A stretch of DNA of 64,000 nucleotides from Marinibacterium sp050389775 (GTDB taxonomy: Bacteria; Pseudomonadota; Alphaproteobacteria; Rhodobacterales; Rhodobacteraceae). The notes below the pieces were generated by a model. It was not told where the DNA came from. It ran no database searches and saw only the letters and a list, made by a program, of their open reading frames with translations. The translations under genes were made by a program, and so were the position numbers. Positions 25,625 through 34,544 of the stretch are shown here, one piece after another; positions within the stretch are counted from its first letter, which is position 1, and each line of letters opens with the position of its first letter. The DNA is taken from NCBI RefSeq assembly GCF_050389775.1, contig NZ_CP177144.1:3224001-3288000 (forward strand), given 5' to 3'.

Positions 25625-26968
25625 TCAGCGGAAAGCGAACAATTGTCCCCGGGTGCTGACGACATAAAGCGTGTTGCCGGCGACAACGGGGTCGGTGGTC
25701 GCCCCGCCCGGCACTTCGATTTCGGCCAGCAGCGACCCGTCGGTGGGCGAAAAGGCGCGCAGGAAGCCGTCATTTGAGGCGATCCAGATCCGGCTGCCGG
25801 CCAGGATCGGGCCGTAATGGGCATAGACCGGGCCGCGCTTGAGGGGCTTGTCCTTGATGTATTTCGGCAGGTCGACCGACCAGATCGGCGCGCCGTCCGA
25901 GGCATCCATGCGCACCAGCTGGTTCGAATCGGTCAGGGCAAAGAGGCTCCCCCCGGCCGGCCAGACCTGGGTGATGGCACCAAAGGGCGCCGTCCAGCGG
26001 CGTTCGCCGGTCGAGGCATCCAGCGCGGCGATCCGGCCCGAGGCATTGCCGACATAGACGGTGTTGCCCACGACCATCGGCGCGCCGGTCACGTCGCCGA
26101 TGCGCGCGGCGGAACGGCCGGGGCGCTGACCGGCCACGGTGCTGTTCCAGCGGCGCAGCCCGCCCTGGCGGAAGGCGCCGACGATGTCGCCCGAGCCAAA
26201 GGCAAAGACGACGAGGTCATCGGCCAGGGCCGGCGCCGGAGCGCCCAGCACGTTGGCGATGCTTTCGGTCACGCTGAGCTGCCAGCGAATACGGCCGTTC
26301 GACCGTTCGACCGCCCAGCCGGTATCGTCTCCGGCCACGACATAGACCAGGTCACCGACAACCATCGGCTTGCCGCTGCCCGTGGCGTCAAGCTCCTGCA
26401 CCCAGCGGGTGCCGCCCGTGGCCGCATCGAGGGCGACAAGATCGCCAAAGCCCAGCGAGACGTAGAGCGTGCCGTCGTCATAGGCCAGGCCGCCGCCGGT
26501 GGCATCATCCTTGCCGGCATAGGCCGGGCGGGCATCGACCGACCACAGCACGGCGCCGTTGGGCGCCACGGCGGTCACCTGGTCCCGCGAATCGAGCGTG
26601 TAGATCCGCCCGCCGCCGACAACGGGCGCGGCTGTGATGCGGTGCTTGCGGTCGTCGCCCTCGCCGATATCGGTGGCCCAGGCCATGACCGGCACCGGGC
26701 GCAGGGCGGCATTGGTCGTGCGGTGGGCCGGCGTGCCCGGGCCCTGGGCCCAGGAGGCATTGCTGACCTGCGCGGGCAGCGAGATGGCAACCGAACGGTT
26801 GGCATCGGGATCGGGGTCCTTTCCGAAGGCCGTGACCTCGGCGATGTCCTCGCGGTCGCCCGGCAGCACGACCTCGGGTTCCGAGCAGCCGGCCAGTGCC
26901 ACGGCGATCGCAAGCGCGGGCAGCAGGATCCGGCCGCGCCCGGTGGTGTTCTCGATTGCCTTGTTCAT
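25625..26968 (-). CDS. bamB: Outer membrane assembly lipoprotein BamB (PQQ-like repeats)
   Basis: An eight-bladed beta-propeller lipoprotein of the BAM complex. The 447-residue protein has a lipobox VALAGC with Cys28 after a basic, hydrophobic signal, then repeated PQQ-like blades such as GRIYTLDSRDQVTAVAPNG, GTLYVSLGFGDLVALDAATGGTRW and NTVYVGNASGRIAALDASTGERRW. It is anchored at the periplasmic face of the outer membrane. der follows directly; the YfgM-like gene precedes it by about 236 bp, a gap with a GCCGCCCG/CGGGCGGC hairpin at 27115-27132. Confidence 0.93.
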   Translation of the reverse strand: MNKAIENTTGRGRILLPALAIAVALAGCSEPEVVLPGDREDIAEVTAFGKDPDPDANRSVAISLPAQVSNASWAQGPGTPAHRTTNAALRPVPVMAWATDIGEGDDRKHRITAAPVVGGGRIYTLDSRDQVTAVAPNGAVLWSVDARPAYAGKDDATGGGLAYDDGTLYVSLGFGDLVALDAATGGTRWVQELDATGSGKPMVVGDLVYVVAGDDTGWAVERSNGRIRWQLSVTESIANVLGAPAPALADDLVVFAFGSGDIVGAFRQGGLRRWNSTVAGQRPGRSAARIGDVTGAPMVVGNTVYVGNASGRIAALDASTGERRWTAPFGAITQVWPAGGSLFALTDSNQLVRMDASDGAPIWSVDLPKYIKDKPLKRGPVYAHYGPILAGSRIWIASNDGFLRAFSPTDGSLLAEIEVPGGATTDPVVAGNTLYVVSTRGQLFAFR

Positions 26969-27204
26969 CAGCCTGTCTGCCCGTTCGTTCCGTGGCCGGC
27001 CCCTGCCCCCCGCAGGCGTGCCGGCAGCCTTCTTTTCAGTCGTCCGGCACCCGTGCGGGGCCGTCCCGTTCGCTCGTTCGCGACCCTGGCGGGCGCTGGT
27101 CCTTTCAAATGACGGCCGCCCGGTCGGGCGGCGGCCAATGTCGTCATCCGGTGGGGAAAGTTCCGGCCAATGTCCCGGCCGGCCCCGCGGGTCGATACCC
27201 GGGA

Positions 27205-27867
27205 TCAGCCCCGGCTGTCGGCCGGTTCACCCCCGAGCGCCACAATCACCTGCGAGGCGCGCTGTTGCAAGTCCGTGGTGACCTCGGCGTCGTCGAGGAT
27301 GGCCTGCAGCCGGTCGATCGCGGCCTGGTCGTTGCCTTCGCGGATATCCAGCACGGCCAGTTGTTCCTCGGCCAGCAGGCGCAAGGGGCTGCCCGGGGTG
27401 GCCAGGGCCTCGAAGCCGGTGCGCAGTTCGGCCGGATCGGCGCTCTCGGATTTCAGGGTCAGCGCCTTGAAGGCCGCGATGTTGCGATAGATCAGCGGTA
27501 GGTCGCCATCGAGCGAAATGCCGTCCAGCAGGTCAACGGCCTGTTCGGCCCGGTCATCCGCGGCCAGCGCCGCGGCGCGCAGGAAATCGACAACAGCCCG
27601 GCCGCCGGCATCCTCGGTTTCCACCGTTTCCAGCGCCTCGGCCCGGCCGGCGGCATCGTCGGCGGCCAGCGCGGCGGTGATGGCATCGCCCAGGGCTTCG
27701 GCCGCGGCCTGGTCGCGCGACTTGGTATATTCGTTCCAGGCCGCCCCGCCGACGATCAGGACAATGGCGAGAATGCCGATCCAGCCGTATTTCCGCATCA
27801 TGGCAAAGAGCCGGTCGCGGCGCACCTCTTCGGTGACTTCGTCGATAAAGCTGTCGGTGTCGCTCAC
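27205..27867 (-). CDS. YfgM-like (TPR_21) membrane protein
   Basis: A 220-residue inner-membrane protein with a short cytosolic segment (SDTDSFIDEVTEEVRRDRLFAMMRKYGW), one helix (IGILAIVLIVGGAAW) and a periplasmic tetratricopeptide-like region (ALEALGDAITAALAADD...). This is the YfgM/TPR_21 pattern; YfgM interacts with the SecYEG-PpiD chaperone network. I favour the GTG at 27867 because GGAGG lies 9 nt upstream and the family begins with this sequence; an ATG at 27903 would add 12 residues. The order yfgM-bamB-der matches E. coli. Confidence 0.85.
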   Translation of the reverse strand: MSDTDSFIDEVTEEVRRDRLFAMMRKYGWIGILAIVLIVGGAAWNEYTKSRDQAAAEALGDAITAALAADDAAGRAEALETVETEDAGGRAVVDFLRAAALAADDRAEQAVDLLDGISLDGDLPLIYRNIAAFKALTLKSESADPAELRTGFEALATPGSPLRLLAEEQLAVLDIREGNDQAAIDRLQAILDDAEVTTDLQQRASQVIVALGGEPADSRG

Positions 27868-28103
27868 GCCTCTTGGCCTCCAGTCATTGGTGCCCGGGGG
27901 CACGTCCGCGGGCCGGACCGGCCCGTCTTGTCGTTTCCGCCCGTCGCATCGGCGGCCCTGCCCCCGGTCGCGGCCCCGACGGCGATCCGCAGGCCCGCCG
28001 TGGTGGCGTTGCGCCCGCTATATCGCGGCGAAAATGCCAAGCCAAGGGGCACGGATGACGGGATCGCGCCACATCGGGGCGAAAAAATCGGGAAATATGT
28101 TGA

Positions 28104-28123
28104 TCTGAACTGGTCAGTTCAGA
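28104..28123 (+). promoter_or_regulatory. TetR-type palindromic operator of the RND efflux operon
   Basis: A perfect 9-bp inverted repeat TCTGAACTG / CAGTTCAGA with a 2-nt centre, about 75 bp before the adaptor gene. It sits between a possible -35 (TTGATC, 28100-28105) and an AT-rich -10 region (AATATG, about 28123-28128), where a bound repressor would block transcription. Confidence 0.6.
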
Positions 28124-28196
28124 ATATGCTCGCCATATATCGCCTGACATGAGGCCAGCCGGGTAGGGCTGTGATGAGTGACGAAGAGGCTATGGC

Positions 28197-29513
28197 ATGC
28201 GATTGATCCCCACTCTGACGGCGCTGGTGGTGACGGTAGCCCTGTATTTCCTGGTTCTGGAGCGCGACAAGCTCCTGGCCTTTGCGCGCGGGACCGACCC
28301 GGCGACCGAGGCAACCCAGGACGGGGCCGACGCCCCCGCGGGTGATACCGGCATTGCACAGGACAATTCTGCAGAGAATATGAAGACGGCCGCCGACGCG
28401 GCGGTGCCCGGCGACGACACGCCGCCGGCGATGGGCGTGGTGGTGCGCCGTTCGGTCGCCCAGCCGGTCGACAGCGCGGTGATCCTGCGCGGCGAGACCC
28501 AGGCCATGCGCGAGGTGGCCGTGCCGGCCGAAACCTCGGCCGTGGTGATGTCCGAGCCGCTGCGCAAGGGCGCGCGGGTCGAGGAAGGCCAGGAACTCTG
28601 TGTCCTGGACCCGGGCACGCGCCATGTGACGCTGGCCGATGCCAAGGCCCAGCTGTCGCTGGCGCAAAGCCGCATTCCCGAAAGCGAGGCCCGGCGGATC
28701 GAGGCCGAGGCAGTGCTGGAACAGGCGCGGATCGATCTGAACGCGGCACAGAAACTCTCGGAAGGCGGTTATGCCTCGGATATCCGGCTGGCCGGGGCGC
28801 GGGCGACGATCCGCTCGGCCGAAGCGGCGGTGGCCGCGGCCGAGGCCGGGCTGGAAAGCGCGCAGACGGGAATCGAATCGGCCCAGGCCCAGGTGGCCTT
28901 TGCCGAGAAGGAAATCGAGCGGCTGACCATCCGGGCGCCCTTTGCGGGCTACCTGGAAAGCGACACGGCCGAGCTGGGCTCGTTCCTGGCCGCCGGCGGG
29001 ATCTGCGGCACGGTGATCCAGCTCGATCCGATGAAACTGGTGGGCTACGTGCCCGAAACCCAGGTCAACCGGGTCAGCATGGGCGCAACGGCCACGGCCC
29101 GGCTGGCCGATGGCGGCGCGGCGGAAGGCACGGTGTCGTTCATCAGCCGGTCGGCCGATCCGGTCACGCGGACCTTTTCGGTCGAGGTGTCGGTCGACAA
29201 TGCCGACCTGGCCATCCGCGACGGCCAGACCGCCGAGATCGCCGTCGCCTCGGAAGGCACCCGGGCGCACCGCCTGCCCCAATCGGCGCTGACGCTGAAC
29301 AATGACGGCAAGCTGGGCGTGCGGATCGTCGACTGGGAAGGCATCGTGCAGTTCCAGCCGATCACCGTCCTGCGCGACGATGTCGACGGGATCTGGGTGA
29401 CCGGCCCGACCGAAGAGGCCGACGTGATCGTCGTGGGCCAGGATTTCGTGACCGCCGGCCTGAAGGTGGCAGTCAGCTATGAAGACGAGAGCGACGGGGA
29501 AGATCAGCCATGA
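28197..29513 (+). CDS. RND efflux periplasmic adaptor
   Basis: A 438-residue membrane fusion protein that links an inner-membrane RND pump to an outer-membrane channel. It has an N-terminal helix (residues 4-20, IPTLTALVVTVALYFLVL), an acidic disordered linker to about residue 78, the first lipoyl half (EVAVPAETSAVVMSEPLRKGARVEEGQEL), a long alpha-hairpin coiled coil (about 140-245), the second lipoyl half and the beta-barrel domain (VGYVPETQVNRVSMGATATARL). The N-terminus is not a lipobox, so it is anchored by the helix. The stop overlaps the pump start (ATGA). Confidence 0.94.
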   Translation: MRLIPTLTALVVTVALYFLVLERDKLLAFARGTDPATEATQDGADAPAGDTGIAQDNSAENMKTAADAAVPGDDTPPAMGVVVRRSVAQPVDSAVILRGETQAMREVAVPAETSAVVMSEPLRKGARVEEGQELCVLDPGTRHVTLADAKAQLSLAQSRIPESEARRIEAEAVLEQARIDLNAAQKLSEGGYASDIRLAGARATIRSAEAAVAAAEAGLESAQTGIESAQAQVAFAEKEIERLTIRAPFAGYLESDTAELGSFLAAGGICGTVIQLDPMKLVGYVPETQVNRVSMGATATARLADGGAAEGTVSFISRSADPVTRTFSVEVSVDNADLAIRDGQTAEIAVASEGTRAHRLPQSALTLNNDGKLGVRIVDWEGIVQFQPITVLRDDVDGIWVTGPTEEADVIVVGQDFVTAGLKVAVSYEDESDGEDQP

Positions 29514-32500
29514 CGGGAATCGTCGACTGGGCCGCGTCGCGGGCGCGGATGGTCATTGCCTTCATCGTGTTGTCGCTGCTGATCGGCGGCTTCTGCTATG
29601 TCAGCCTGCCCAAGGAAGGCGAGCCGGATATCGAGATCCCGGCGCTCTTTGTCTCGGTCCCCTTCCCCGGGATTTCCGCCGAGGATGCCGAAAGCCTGCT
29701 GGTCAAGCCGATGGAAACCGAGCTGGCCGATATCGACGGGCTGGACAAGATGACGGCCACGGCGGCCGAGGGCTATGCCGGGGTGGCGCTGGAATTCGAA
29801 TTCGGCTGGGACAAGACCTCGACCATGGCCGACGTGCGCGACGCGATGAACTCGGCCTCGGCCGATTTCCCCGAAGGCGCCGAGCAATACACGATCAACG
29901 AGATCAATTTCTCGGAATTCCCGATCGTCATCGTCAACCTGACCGGCCCGGTGCCCGAACGGACCATGGCGCGCATCGCCAAGGAGCTGCAGGACCGGCT
30001 GGAAGGCCTTGATTCGGTGCTTGAGGCCGGCATCGCGGGCAATCGCGACGAGATGGTCGAGGTGCTGATCGATCCGCTGCGGCTGGAAGCCTACAACGTG
30101 ACGGCCGCCGAGCTGATCAACGTGGTGCAGAACAACAACCAGCTGATCGCCACCGGCGATTACGAGACCGAACAGGGCAGTTTCGGCGTCAAGATCCCGT
30201 CGAACTTCAAGGATGTCAGCGACATCTACCGCCTGCCGGTCAAGACCAACGGCGACCGGGTGATCACGCTGGGCGACCTAGCCCAGGTCAATTTCACCTT
30301 CGAGGACCGCGAGGGCACGGCCCGGTTCAACGGCGACGACACGGTTGCCCTGCAGGTGGTCAAGCGCAAGGGCTACAACCTGATCGACACGGTCGACCAG
30401 GTGAAGGCCGAGCTGGCAGACGCGCGGACCGACTGGCCGCCGCAGCTGCGCGCGGCGGTCGACCTGGGCACGTCCAACGACCAGAGCCGGCAGGTGGCGT
30501 CCATGGTCAGCCAGCTGGAAGGCTCGGTGCTGACGGCCATCGCGCTGGTCATGATCGTCGTGCTGTCGGCGCTTGGCACCCGGGCGGCGCTGCTGGTGGG
30601 CTTTGCCATCCCGACGTCCTTCCTGCTGTGCTTTGCCCTGCTGGCGATGATGGGCGTGTCGATTTCCAACATCGTGATGTTCGGCCTGATCCTGGCCGTG
30701 GGCATGCTGGTCGATGGCGCGATTGTCGTCGTCGAATATGCCGACAAGCGGATCAAGGAAGGCTCGGGCCCGATGCATGCCTATGTCGAGGCGGCGCAGC
30801 GGATGTTCTGGCCCATCGTGTCGTCCACCGCGACAACCCTCTGTGCCTTCCTGCCGATGCTGTTCTGGCCCGGCGTGGCCGGTGAATTCATGGGCATGCT
30901 GCCGGTCACGCTGATCTTCGTGCTGTCGGCCTCGCTGGTCGTGGCGCTGGTCTACCTCCCGGTCATGGGCGGGGTGACGGGGCGGATCTCGCGCACGTTC
31001 GGCTGGGCCTCGGACGCCCTGCGCGCCCGCCTGCCCTGGGTCGTGCGGGCCGCGCTGGTGCCGCTGGCGCTATACGGGCTGTTCCTGAGCGCGATGCAGG
31101 TGCTGAACCCGGCCTACCTGCTGCCGGCCGGCGCGGTGTCGCCGACGATGGGCTCGCTGTTCGGCGGGCTGCTGTTCCTGGTCTTTGCCTTTTCGGCCTC
31201 GGTCACCCTTGGCGCGGCCCGGATCGAACGGCGCGAACGCCCCCCCCGGGCCGGCCATCACCGCACCCCGCTGGGCTGGCTGATCACGGCCATTGCCGGC
31301 AATCCGATCATGCCGATCGTCACGGTCGTGGTGGTCTTCATGGGGGTCATGGCCGTGTTCCAGGCCTATGGCGAGAACCAGCTGGGCGTGGAATTCTTCG
31401 TCGAGACCGAACCGGAACAGGCCACGGCCTATGTCAGGGCGCGGGGCAACCTGTCGCTGGCCGAGGCCGACCGGCTGGTGCGCCGGGCCGAAGAGGTCAT
31501 CGGCAGCCATCCGGCGGTGATCAACGTGTTCTCCTTTGCCGGCGAAGGCGGGCTGAACCAGAACACCGGCGGTTCCGAAGCCCCGGCCGACACCGTGGGC
31601 CAGATCCAGTTCGAGATCCTGCCCTGGGAAGACCGGCCGAAACTGTCCGAGCCGATCATCGATGGCGTGCTGGACCGCGAGATCGCCGATCCGCGGTTCG
31701 ATGGCGACCTGGTGATCGACCAGCTCGAAGCGCGGCTGGCGCAGATCCCCGGCATCCAGACCGAGATCCTGCCGCTGACCGGCGGGCCGGCCTCGGCCAA
31801 GCCGGTGCACCTGCGTATCAAGGCCGATGGCTGGGACCCGCTGGTCACGGCCACCGAACAGGCCCGCGCCCGGTTCGATGCCACGCCCGGCCTGATCCAG
31901 GTCGAGGACACCCTGCCCCTGCCGGGCATCGACTGGCAGATCGATGTCGATGTCGAAAAGGCCGGGCGCTATGGCGCCGACGTGGCCAGCGTGGGCGCGA
32001 TGGTCCAGCTGGTCACGCGGGGCATCCTGCTGGACACGATGCGCGTCGACAGTTCGGACGAGGAAATCGAGATCCGCGTGCGCCTGCCGCGCGAGGACCG
32101 GGTGCTGTCGACGCTGGACAGCCTGAAGGTGCGCACGACGCAGGGCCTTGTGCCGCTGTCCAATTTCATCACCCGCCAGCCCGTGCCCAAGCTGGCCACG
32201 ATCAGCCGGGTCGACCAGCAGCGGTTCTATGACGTCAAGGCCGACGTGGCGCCGGGGCTGGCCAAGGTGGTGACCACCGGGCCCGACGGTGGCGAACAGC
32301 GGCTGGCCGTGGTCAAGGATGCCGCGATGGTCGACGGCACGCCCGACCGGCTGTTCACCGCACCCAACGGCACCGATTACGCGTTGGTCGCGCTGACCGG
32401 GGCCGAGGATGTCGCGGCGCTGGAAACAGCGTTGGACGATGGGGCGCGTTTCGTGCCGATCAATGCCAACGAGCGTATCGCCGTGCTGACCGAATGGCTC

Positions 32501-33289
32501 GACAGCGATCCCCTGCCCGCGTCCGTCAGCTGGGAATGGACCGGCGACCAGGAGGAACAGGCGGAAAGCGAGGCCTTCCTGTCCTCGGCCTTTGCCGCGG
32601 CGCTGGGGCTGATGTTCATCATCCTGCTGGCCCAGTTCAACTCGATCTACAATTCGGTGCTGGTTCTGCTGGCGGTGGTGCTGTCGACGACCGGCGTTCT
32701 GATCGGGATGATGGTCATGCAGCAGCCGTTCTCGATCATCATGACGGGCACGGGGATCGTGGCCCTGGCCGGGATCGTGGTGAACAACAACATCGTGCTG
32801 ATCGACACCTACCAGGAATATTCGCGCTACATGCCGCGGATCGAGGCGATCATCTACACCACCGAGAGCCGCATCCGGCCGGTGCTGCTGACGACGATCA
32901 CGACGATGGCGGGGCTGGCGCCGATGATGTTCGGGATTTCGCTGGATTTCATCCAGGGCGGTTACACGATCGACAGCCCGACGGCGCTGTGGTGGAAACA
33001 GCTGGCCACGGCGGTGGTCTTCGGGCTGGGCGTGGCCACGGTGCTGACGCTGGTGGTGACGCCGTCGCTGCTGGCGATCCGGGTGTGGTTCGCGACCTAC
33101 GTGGGCTGGTTCGCCACGCTGCTGGCGCGGCTGTCGATGGGCCGGTCCAGCCGGGCAGCGCGCGACTGGGCGCTGCGCCGGGCGGCGCGCAAGGCGAAGA
33201 TCCCCGAGATCCTGTGGGGCGACGAGCGCGAGGGCGATGACACCGCCGGATCGCCGGCCATCTCACCGCCGCTCAAGGCGGCCGAATAA
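29510..33289 (+). CDS. RND efflux pump permease, unusually long
   Basis: A proton-driven AcrB/HAE-type transporter of 1259 residues; most are about 1030-1050. It starts with helix 1 (MVIAFIVLSLLIGGFCYVSL) and the porter signature SLPKEGEPDIEIPALFVSVPFPG. Helix 4 carries the proton-relay motif GLILAVGMLVDGAIVVVEYA. Extra length comes from two places: an insert at about residues 491-600 after helix 6 with two further hydrophobic segments, and an expansion of the second porter domain near residues 920-1000. The second half has VALAGIVVNNNIVLIDTYQEYSR. Overlaps the adaptor gene by 4 nt. No outer-membrane partner is next to it. Confidence 0.94.
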   Translation: MTGIVDWAASRARMVIAFIVLSLLIGGFCYVSLPKEGEPDIEIPALFVSVPFPGISAEDAESLLVKPMETELADIDGLDKMTATAAEGYAGVALEFEFGWDKTSTMADVRDAMNSASADFPEGAEQYTINEINFSEFPIVIVNLTGPVPERTMARIAKELQDRLEGLDSVLEAGIAGNRDEMVEVLIDPLRLEAYNVTAAELINVVQNNNQLIATGDYETEQGSFGVKIPSNFKDVSDIYRLPVKTNGDRVITLGDLAQVNFTFEDREGTARFNGDDTVALQVVKRKGYNLIDTVDQVKAELADARTDWPPQLRAAVDLGTSNDQSRQVASMVSQLEGSVLTAIALVMIVVLSALGTRAALLVGFAIPTSFLLCFALLAMMGVSISNIVMFGLILAVGMLVDGAIVVVEYADKRIKEGSGPMHAYVEAAQRMFWPIVSSTATTLCAFLPMLFWPGVAGEFMGMLPVTLIFVLSASLVVALVYLPVMGGVTGRISRTFGWASDALRARLPWVVRAALVPLALYGLFLSAMQVLNPAYLLPAGAVSPTMGSLFGGLLFLVFAFSASVTLGAARIERRERPPRAGHHRTPLGWLITAIAGNPIMPIVTVVVVFMGVMAVFQAYGENQLGVEFFVETEPEQATAYVRARGNLSLAEADRLVRRAEEVIGSHPAVINVFSFAGEGGLNQNTGGSEAPADTVGQIQFEILPWEDRPKLSEPIIDGVLDREIADPRFDGDLVIDQLEARLAQIPGIQTEILPLTGGPASAKPVHLRIKADGWDPLVTATEQARARFDATPGLIQVEDTLPLPGIDWQIDVDVEKAGRYGADVASVGAMVQLVTRGILLDTMRVDSSDEEIEIRVRLPREDRVLSTLDSLKVRTTQGLVPLSNFITRQPVPKLATISRVDQQRFYDVKADVAPGLAKVVTTGPDGGEQRLAVVKDAAMVDGTPDRLFTAPNGTDYALVALTGAEDVAALETALDDGARFVPINANERIAVLTEWLDSDPLPASVSWEWTGDQEEQAESEAFLSSAFAAALGLMFIILLAQFNSIYNSVLVLLAVVLSTTGVLIGMMVMQQPFSIIMTGTGIVALAGIVVNNNIVLIDTYQEYSRYMPRIEAIIYTTESRIRPVLLTTITTMAGLAPMMFGISLDFIQGGYTIDSPTALWWKQLATAVVFGLGVATVLTLVVTPSLLAIRVWFATYVGWFATLLARLSMGRSSRAARDWALRRAARKAKIPEILWGDEREGDDTAGSPAISPPLKAAE

Positions 33290-33356
33290 GCGGCCGCCCT
33301 CACCGGCCCTTCCGGGCCGTCTCGGCACGGGCCAGGCCGTGGGGCGTATAATGCGC

Positions 33357-33385
33357 CGGCGCCGCGGATCATCTCCGCGGCGCCG
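33357..33385. terminator. Bidirectional hairpin between RND pump and FKBP gene
   Basis: A perfect 12-bp stem CGGCGCCGCGGA / TCCGCGGCGCCG with TCATC loop between two convergent genes. A second, smaller hairpin CGGCCC-TTCC-GGGCCG lies at 33304-33319. Both are GC-rich with no T-run. Confidence 0.6.
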
Positions 33386-33394
33386 ACCCGTTGA

Positions 33395-33826
33395 TCAGGC
33401 GATCTCGACCAGGGTGACGTCGAAGTTCAGAACCTGGCCGGCCAGCGGATGGTTGGCATCCAGCGTGACATGGCTGTCGGAGGTACCGGCCACGACGACG
33501 GGCATGGTCTGGCCGTCCTGGGTGGTGACCTCCAGCTGGGTGCCGGGATCGGTGGGGATGTGATCGGGGATGGCGTCGCGCGGGACGGCCTGGATCTTGG
33601 CGTCGTCCCGCGGGCCATAGGCCTCTTCGGGCGCGATGGTCACGGCGCGGGTCTCGCCCACTTCCATGCCGACGACACCCTTTTCCAGCCCGGGGATGAT
33701 CTCCCCCGAGCCCAGGATGAAGCCCAGCGGTTCGCGGCCCGCGGATTGATCGAAGACGGTGCCGTCGTTCAGACGGCCCGTGTAATGGATACGCAACGTG
33801 TCTCCGGCCTTGGCGGCTTGGGTCAT
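33395..33826 (-). CDS. FKBP-type peptidyl-prolyl isomerase (SlyD-like)
   Basis: A 143-residue cytosolic prolyl isomerase and chaperone. It begins with GDTLRIHYTGRLNDGTVFDQS, has the IPGLEKGVVGMEVGE segment and an insert-in-flap region (residues about 75-120, YGPRDDAKIQAVPRDAIPD) like SlyD, then LAGQVLNFDVTLVEI. It lacks the histidine-rich metal tail of E. coli SlyD. AGAGGA is 9 nt before the ATG at 33826; the open frame continues upstream without family sequence. Confidence 0.92.
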   Translation of the reverse strand: MTQAAKAGDTLRIHYTGRLNDGTVFDQSAGREPLGFILGSGEIIPGLEKGVVGMEVGETRAVTIAPEEAYGPRDDAKIQAVPRDAIPDHIPTDPGTQLEVTTQDGQTMPVVVAGTSDSHVTLDANHPLAGQVLNFDVTLVEIA

Positions 33827-33913
33827 GGTCTGTCCTCTGGATTGGTATGAATTTGCCGAGGCCGCTTCGTCACGGGTGCTCGGTCGTCCGTCGGGCCGCC
33901 ATGGCGACCCGCC

Positions 33914-33962
33914 CGGGCCCCTGCCACGACGGCAGGGCCCGACCACCGCAAGGATGCGGTGG
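33914..33962 (-). terminator. Two hairpins after the lipoprotein gene
   Basis: The first (about 33914-33940) pairs GGGCCCCTGCC with GGCAGGGCCC, with one bulge. The second (33943-33962) is a perfect CCACCGCA / TGCGGTGG stem with AGGA loop. They lie after the lipoprotein gene on the minus strand and could end its transcript. Confidence 0.45.
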
Positions 33963-34018
33963 CACATGGCCGGACCCTAACAAGCCCTCGGGCCAAGCGC
34001 AAATGGGCGGGATCCGGA

Positions 34019-34321
34019 TCAGCGGCGGACGGAAAAGACCGTCCAGTTGTCGACCTCTCCCATCCAGATCGCGTCGAGCGAATTGGGCAGGACCTGGGCG
34101 TCGATGCCCGGCGGACAGGCAATCAGGATGGCGTCATCGTCCATGAAGGGATTGGTCACCTCGGTCTCGCCGGCCTGGAGACACGGATCGCCCGGCCCGG
34201 GATAGCCCTGACCGAAAAGCGCCAGGGAGGCCGGGCCCTCGGGCCGGCCCGGTTCGACCGGCACGTCGCAACCCGCCAGCCAGAGCGCGGAACCAAGGGC
34301 AAGGGACATGAAAAGGCGCAT
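34019..34321 (-). CDS. Small lipoprotein, function unknown
   Basis: About 100 residues, starting MRLFMSLALGSALWLAGC, a clear lipoprotein signal with lipobox LAGC (Cys18). The mature part has CLQAGETEVTNPFMDDDAILIACPPGIDAQVL and ends VFSVRR; two further cysteines may form a disulfide. The ATG at 34321 is chosen on the signal peptide, as no strong ribosome site precedes it; the frame is open upstream but that part is not signal-like. Not recognised as a known family. Confidence 0.75.
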   Translation of the reverse strand: MRLFMSLALGSALWLAGCDVPVEPGRPEGPASLALFGQGYPGPGDPCLQAGETEVTNPFMDDDAILIACPPGIDAQVLPNSLDAIWMGEVDNWTVFSVRR

Positions 34322-34432
34322 GGAGATACTCGCAGGGCTGAATGACAGGTGACCGCGCCGAGTGTCAGCCATGGCGCCGCCCGTGGCAAGGGCCCGCCCT
34401 TGTCCGGCCGTGCGCCTCAGGCTGATGGCCCG

Positions 34433-34503
34433 CCGGGTATTTGGGACCAAGAAGAAGACACAAGCGCGCGCCCCTGCTTCTTCTTGGTCTTAAATACCCG
34501 GCC
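34433..34503. repeat. Large inverted repeat of the GCCGGRTATTTGGGA element
   Basis: Two 26-bp arms, 34433-34458 and 34478-34503, complementary at 24 of 26 positions, with a 19-nt loop. The arm begins GCCGGGTATTTGGGACC and ends AAGAAGAAG. It lies between the Atm1 stop and the lipoprotein start, so it may act as the Atm1 terminator. The same half-element recurs at 13854-13880 and, diverged, three times in 36459-36710. Confidence 0.8.
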
Positions 34504-34544
34504 TTGTCCCATCCACTTGGCAAGCCTTCCGGCAAGGGCGGCGG

